Below are positions 4,956 to 7,001 of a stretch of 7,001 bases of DNA, one piece after another. Every line of letters begins with the position of its first letter. Position 1 is the first letter of the stretch. The DNA comes from Dehalococcoidia bacterium UBA1151 (GTDB lineage: Bacteria; Chloroflexota; Dehalococcoidia; Lucifugimonadales; Lucifugimonadaceae), in assembly GCA_002311865.1 (NCBI GenBank), contig DBZV01000080.1, forward strand, positions 8,607 through 15,607, in the 5' to 3' direction. The translations under genes and the position numbers were made by a program. Under the pieces are notes generated by a model that saw only the letters and a program-made list of their open reading frames with translations, was not told where the DNA came from and searched no databases.

Positions 4956-5312
4956 ATGTTGCACGAAAAAACGGATATTGCTTCAGAATGTGATGCGCTA
5001 AAGGGAATGGAGCTTCTTGAGAAGAAGTGGATACTCCAAATCCTGCATGCGCTGGCGAGTGGGCGCGCCCGTTTCTGCGCACTTCAGGATTCGATTGGCG
5101 AACTCAACTCCGTCACGCTAAGCCGTCGCCTCAAACTGCTTGAGGACACCGGCATTGTGGACCGAGAGGTCAAAAACGCCCTCCCTCCATGGGTCGAGTA
5201 CGAACTAACGGAAAAAGGCCGCGATCTGATTTCCGTGATCGAGGCGATCGAAACCTGGTGTGACAAATGGGACGCCACTGCCCCCGCTCCGGTCTCAGTT
5301 AGCGTCAACTAA
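4956..5312 (+). CDS. HxlR-family winged-helix transcriptional regulator
   Basis: 118 residues, typical for the MarR-like HxlR family. It shows the conserved N-terminal Cys (C12), the KW before the first long helix (residues 24-25, usually GGKW, here EKKW), the helix-turn-helix RFCALQDSIGELNSVTLSRRLKLLEDTGIV spanning 39-68, and the wing PPWVEYELTEKG (77-88). The second helix after the wing ends in W101 and W105. HxlR proteins are dimeric DNA binders; several use the N-terminal Cys to sense oxidants, aldehydes or quinones (YodB, HypR). Start ATG 4956 has only a distant AGAGGG (4938-4943). The gene diverges from fur and converges on the deacylase gene with 12 bases between stops, so neither neighbour shares a transcript with it. 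Targets unknown; sensing through C12 is an inference. Confidence 0.9.
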   Translation: MLHEKTDIASECDALKGMELLEKKWILQILHALASGRARFCALQDSIGELNSVTLSRRLKLLEDTGIVDREVKNALPPWVEYELTEKGRDLISVIEAIETWCDKWDATAPAPVSVSVN

Positions 5313-5324
5313 TTACCGGACTGC

Positions 5325-6908
5325 TTACGGGATAGGTTTGCCAGCCAGAACGCCAGTAAGCTCTTCGTGATCGACGGCTATCTTGCCGTTGACCAGCACG
5401 TATGGAATGCCTGCCGGATGTACGCGGGGATCCTCAAAGCTGGACTGGTCGATGATGCGCTCAGCATCGAAGACAACCATGTCTGCGAACTTCCCTTCGG
5501 CCAGCACACCTCGATCGGTCAGACCAAATCGATTCGCTGGATTCTGGGTGAGGCGCTGTACTACCTGTTCGATTGGGTAGCCCAATCGGCGGCGCAACCG
5601 GCCAACAACTCTCGGGAAGCAGCCAAATGCTCGTGGGTGGCAGAATTCGCCGATTGGAATGGCGTCGCTGCCGATCATGTAATCGTCCCGAGATAGCAGC
5701 GACATCACGTCCGCCTCGACCTGTCGCCAGAGTCGGGCACTGTGTGGCGGCGCGCCCCGTGAACCGCAGAAGAGCTTGGTCTCAACCATTACATCGCAGA
5801 TCATCTCTGGCACCGAGACGCCGCGCTGTGCTGCCACGTCCCTGAAGTACATGCCTTCCAGGTGCTTGTGCGAATCAGGGCCGATAACCGACCAGCTGTT
5901 CTCTGCCAGCGCCTTCACACTGTAGTTCTCCAGCATGGTGACGTACTTTGCCCGTTGAGCCGGGTCTGCCAGACACTCAAGTACGCCGTCCGCGCCGCCT
6001 TCGTGGAACTCGCCGCTGAAGTAGCTCATGGGGAAGCTGGAGCCAACCGGATATGGGTAGCACTCCAGAGTTATATCAACGCCCTCAGATTTGGCGCCAT
6101 CGATCTCCGCCATCAATTCGTCCACTTTGCCAGCCGAGTCGGCCTGAGTGCGATAGTGAGAGAAGTGGACTTTTACGCCTGATTGGCGACCGATCTCCAG
6201 CGCTTCGGTCACACCACCCCCTCCAAATCCACGATCGGTCTCATGGTCTCTAAGATGCGTCACGTATACGCCGCCGTACTCTGCAACCACCTTGCAAAGC
6301 TCGATTAGTTCCGCGGTATCGGAGTACGCGTTGGGGTAGTAGGACATGCCGGTTGCGAGACCCCGCGCACCCTCATCGAGTCCCTGGCGCAGCAGTGTTT
6401 TCGCTTTCTCGAGTTCAGCGCCGCGAATTGGCGCATCTGTGAATCCAACGGACGAGATGCGCAGGGGGCCGTGGGGTACCAGGCACACGGTGTTGATGCC
6501 CACGCCATCGTAGTGACTTCGGAACGAGGCGATTCTCGACATGTCGAGATCTTCCGGCGGTTCACCGAGGAGACCAGCGAGGTAACGGCGGTAGTTGAGA
6601 TAGTCCTCTCGGCTCAGCGGGGCGTATGAGAGGCCGTCCTGATCAAGGATTTCGGTCGTTATGCCCTGTCGCAGTCCGTTCGCATGCTGTGGGTCGTTGA
6701 GCAGCGCGCCATCGGAATGGGCATGGGTATCAATCCAACCCGGCGCGACCGTCAATCCGGTGGCGTCGATTGTTCGCGTGGCATCGGTCGATGAAAGGTC
6801 GCCAAGCGCTGTGATTCGGTCGCTTGTGACCCCGATATCCACCTTGACTGGCATGGCGCCAGTGCCATCAACGATGGTGCCATTCGTGATCACGACATCG
6901 AATGCCAA
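5325..6908 (-). CDS. N-acyl-D-amino-acid deacylase-family amidohydrolase
   Basis: 527 residues, slightly longer than classical D-aminoacylases (about 480-500). The N-terminal beta domain starts with VVITNGTIVDGTGA (5-18). The TIM barrel shows the metal pair THAHSD (H62, H64), EILDQDGLSYAP (86-97), GLATGMSYYP (183-192), VTHLRDHE (H218), VHFSHYRT (H251), ECYPYPVGSS, GSDAIPIGEFCHPRAFG (D415, HPR 424-426), and TQNPANRFGL; the C-terminal part RGVLAEGKFADMVVFDA (467-482) to VLVNGK (504-509) completes the beta domain. These zinc enzymes cut the acyl group from N-acyl-D-amino acids; relatives act on other cyclic or linear amides. Where classical members have NCG (metal-binding Cys96), this protein has QDG (D91). 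The start is TTG, seven bases after GAGAGGA; the frame stays open to the window edge, but the family's N-terminus begins here. It faces the HxlR gene. Family secure, exact substrate not. Confidence 0.92.
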   Translation of the reverse strand: MAFDVVITNGTIVDGTGAMPVKVDIGVTSDRITALGDLSSTDATRTIDATGLTVAPGWIDTHAHSDGALLNDPQHANGLRQGITTEILDQDGLSYAPLSREDYLNYRRYLAGLLGEPPEDLDMSRIASFRSHYDGVGINTVCLVPHGPLRISSVGFTDAPIRGAELEKAKTLLRQGLDEGARGLATGMSYYPNAYSDTAELIELCKVVAEYGGVYVTHLRDHETDRGFGGGGVTEALEIGRQSGVKVHFSHYRTQADSAGKVDELMAEIDGAKSEGVDITLECYPYPVGSSFPMSYFSGEFHEGGADGVLECLADPAQRAKYVTMLENYSVKALAENSWSVIGPDSHKHLEGMYFRDVAAQRGVSVPEMICDVMVETKLFCGSRGAPPHSARLWRQVEADVMSLLSRDDYMIGSDAIPIGEFCHPRAFGCFPRVVGRLRRRLGYPIEQVVQRLTQNPANRFGLTDRGVLAEGKFADMVVFDAERIIDQSSFEDPRVHPAGIPYVLVNGKIAVDHEELTGVLAGKPIP

Positions 6909-7001
6909 AGATTCGTCCTCTCGTAGTCCAACTTCGAACGGTGGGCAGGTTACGCCGCATCTCCATACCGCGCCAGCATCAAACCGGTAGCCGAGGGGCT
7001 T
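6909..7001 (-). promoter_or_regulatory. Upstream region of the deacylase gene with a strong ribosome binding site
   Basis: Minus strand GAGAGGA (6922-6916) lies seven bases before the TTG start and decides it. The deacylase frame has no stop and no ATG/GTG/TTG up to the window edge, so a longer start outside the window cannot be strictly excluded. In another minus-strand frame a TGA at 6981-6979 could end an upstream gene, but 20 bases of it are too few to call. Confidence 0.5.

Noticed and set aside
6661..6990. 109-codon plus-strand frame at the right edge
   Set aside because: Antisense to the conserved deacylase N-terminus; product looks like a shadow.

Overview
The window is moderately GC-rich bacterial DNA (judged by eye, not counted) with seven protein genes, tightly packed on both strands. 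GTG and TTG starts are common. No rRNA, tRNA, CRISPR array, phage gene or transposase was seen. The gene mix is an enolase-superfamily enzyme, an Ldh2-family 2-hydroxyacid dehydrogenase, a D-aminoacylase-like amidohydrolase, and small Fur and HxlR regulators. It suits an organism that breaks down many organic acids, such as a marine Chloroflexota of the SAR202/Dehalococcoidia type, where enolase-superfamily paralogues are known to be expanded. That placement is an inference and no marker gene supports it.

Left third (1-2539): a partial enolase-superfamily gene (minus strand, running off the left edge) and an Ldh2-type dehydrogenase (plus strand) diverge from a 336-base intergenic region. Divergence from a shared control region suggests one sugar-acid or hydroxy-acid pathway. 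The intergenic region is unusually rich in inverted repeats. It holds two facing copies of a small REP-like hairpin, a 56-nt hairpin, and a further stem that competes with it. A second facing pair of the same REP-like core lies just after the dehydrogenase, so the dehydrogenase gene is bracketed by these elements.

Middle (2739-4754): a GNAT-type acetyltransferase of unknown substrate (plus) converges, with a 12-base overlap, on a two-gene minus-strand operon. The operon is a Fur-family metal regulator followed by a short NiCoT-like membrane transporter. A good promoter precedes the regulator, with a small dyad at the predicted transcription start. This looks like a self-contained metal-uptake switch, with nickel or cobalt the most likely metal.

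Right third (4956-6908): an HxlR-family regulator (plus) diverges from fur, with a 16-bp near-palindrome before its start. It converges, 12 bases apart, on a 527-residue amidohydrolase of the N-acyl-D-amino-acid deacylase family (minus, TTG start with a strong Shine-Dalgarno). The last 93 bases hold that gene's upstream region and no gene that can be assigned.

The most unusual points are: (1) the REP-like hairpin pairs and stacked structures around the dehydrogenase; (2) an enolase-superfamily active site with Lys-x-His and an apparent Gly where mandelate racemase has Asp270; (3) a deacylase with Asp in place of the usual metal-site Cys.
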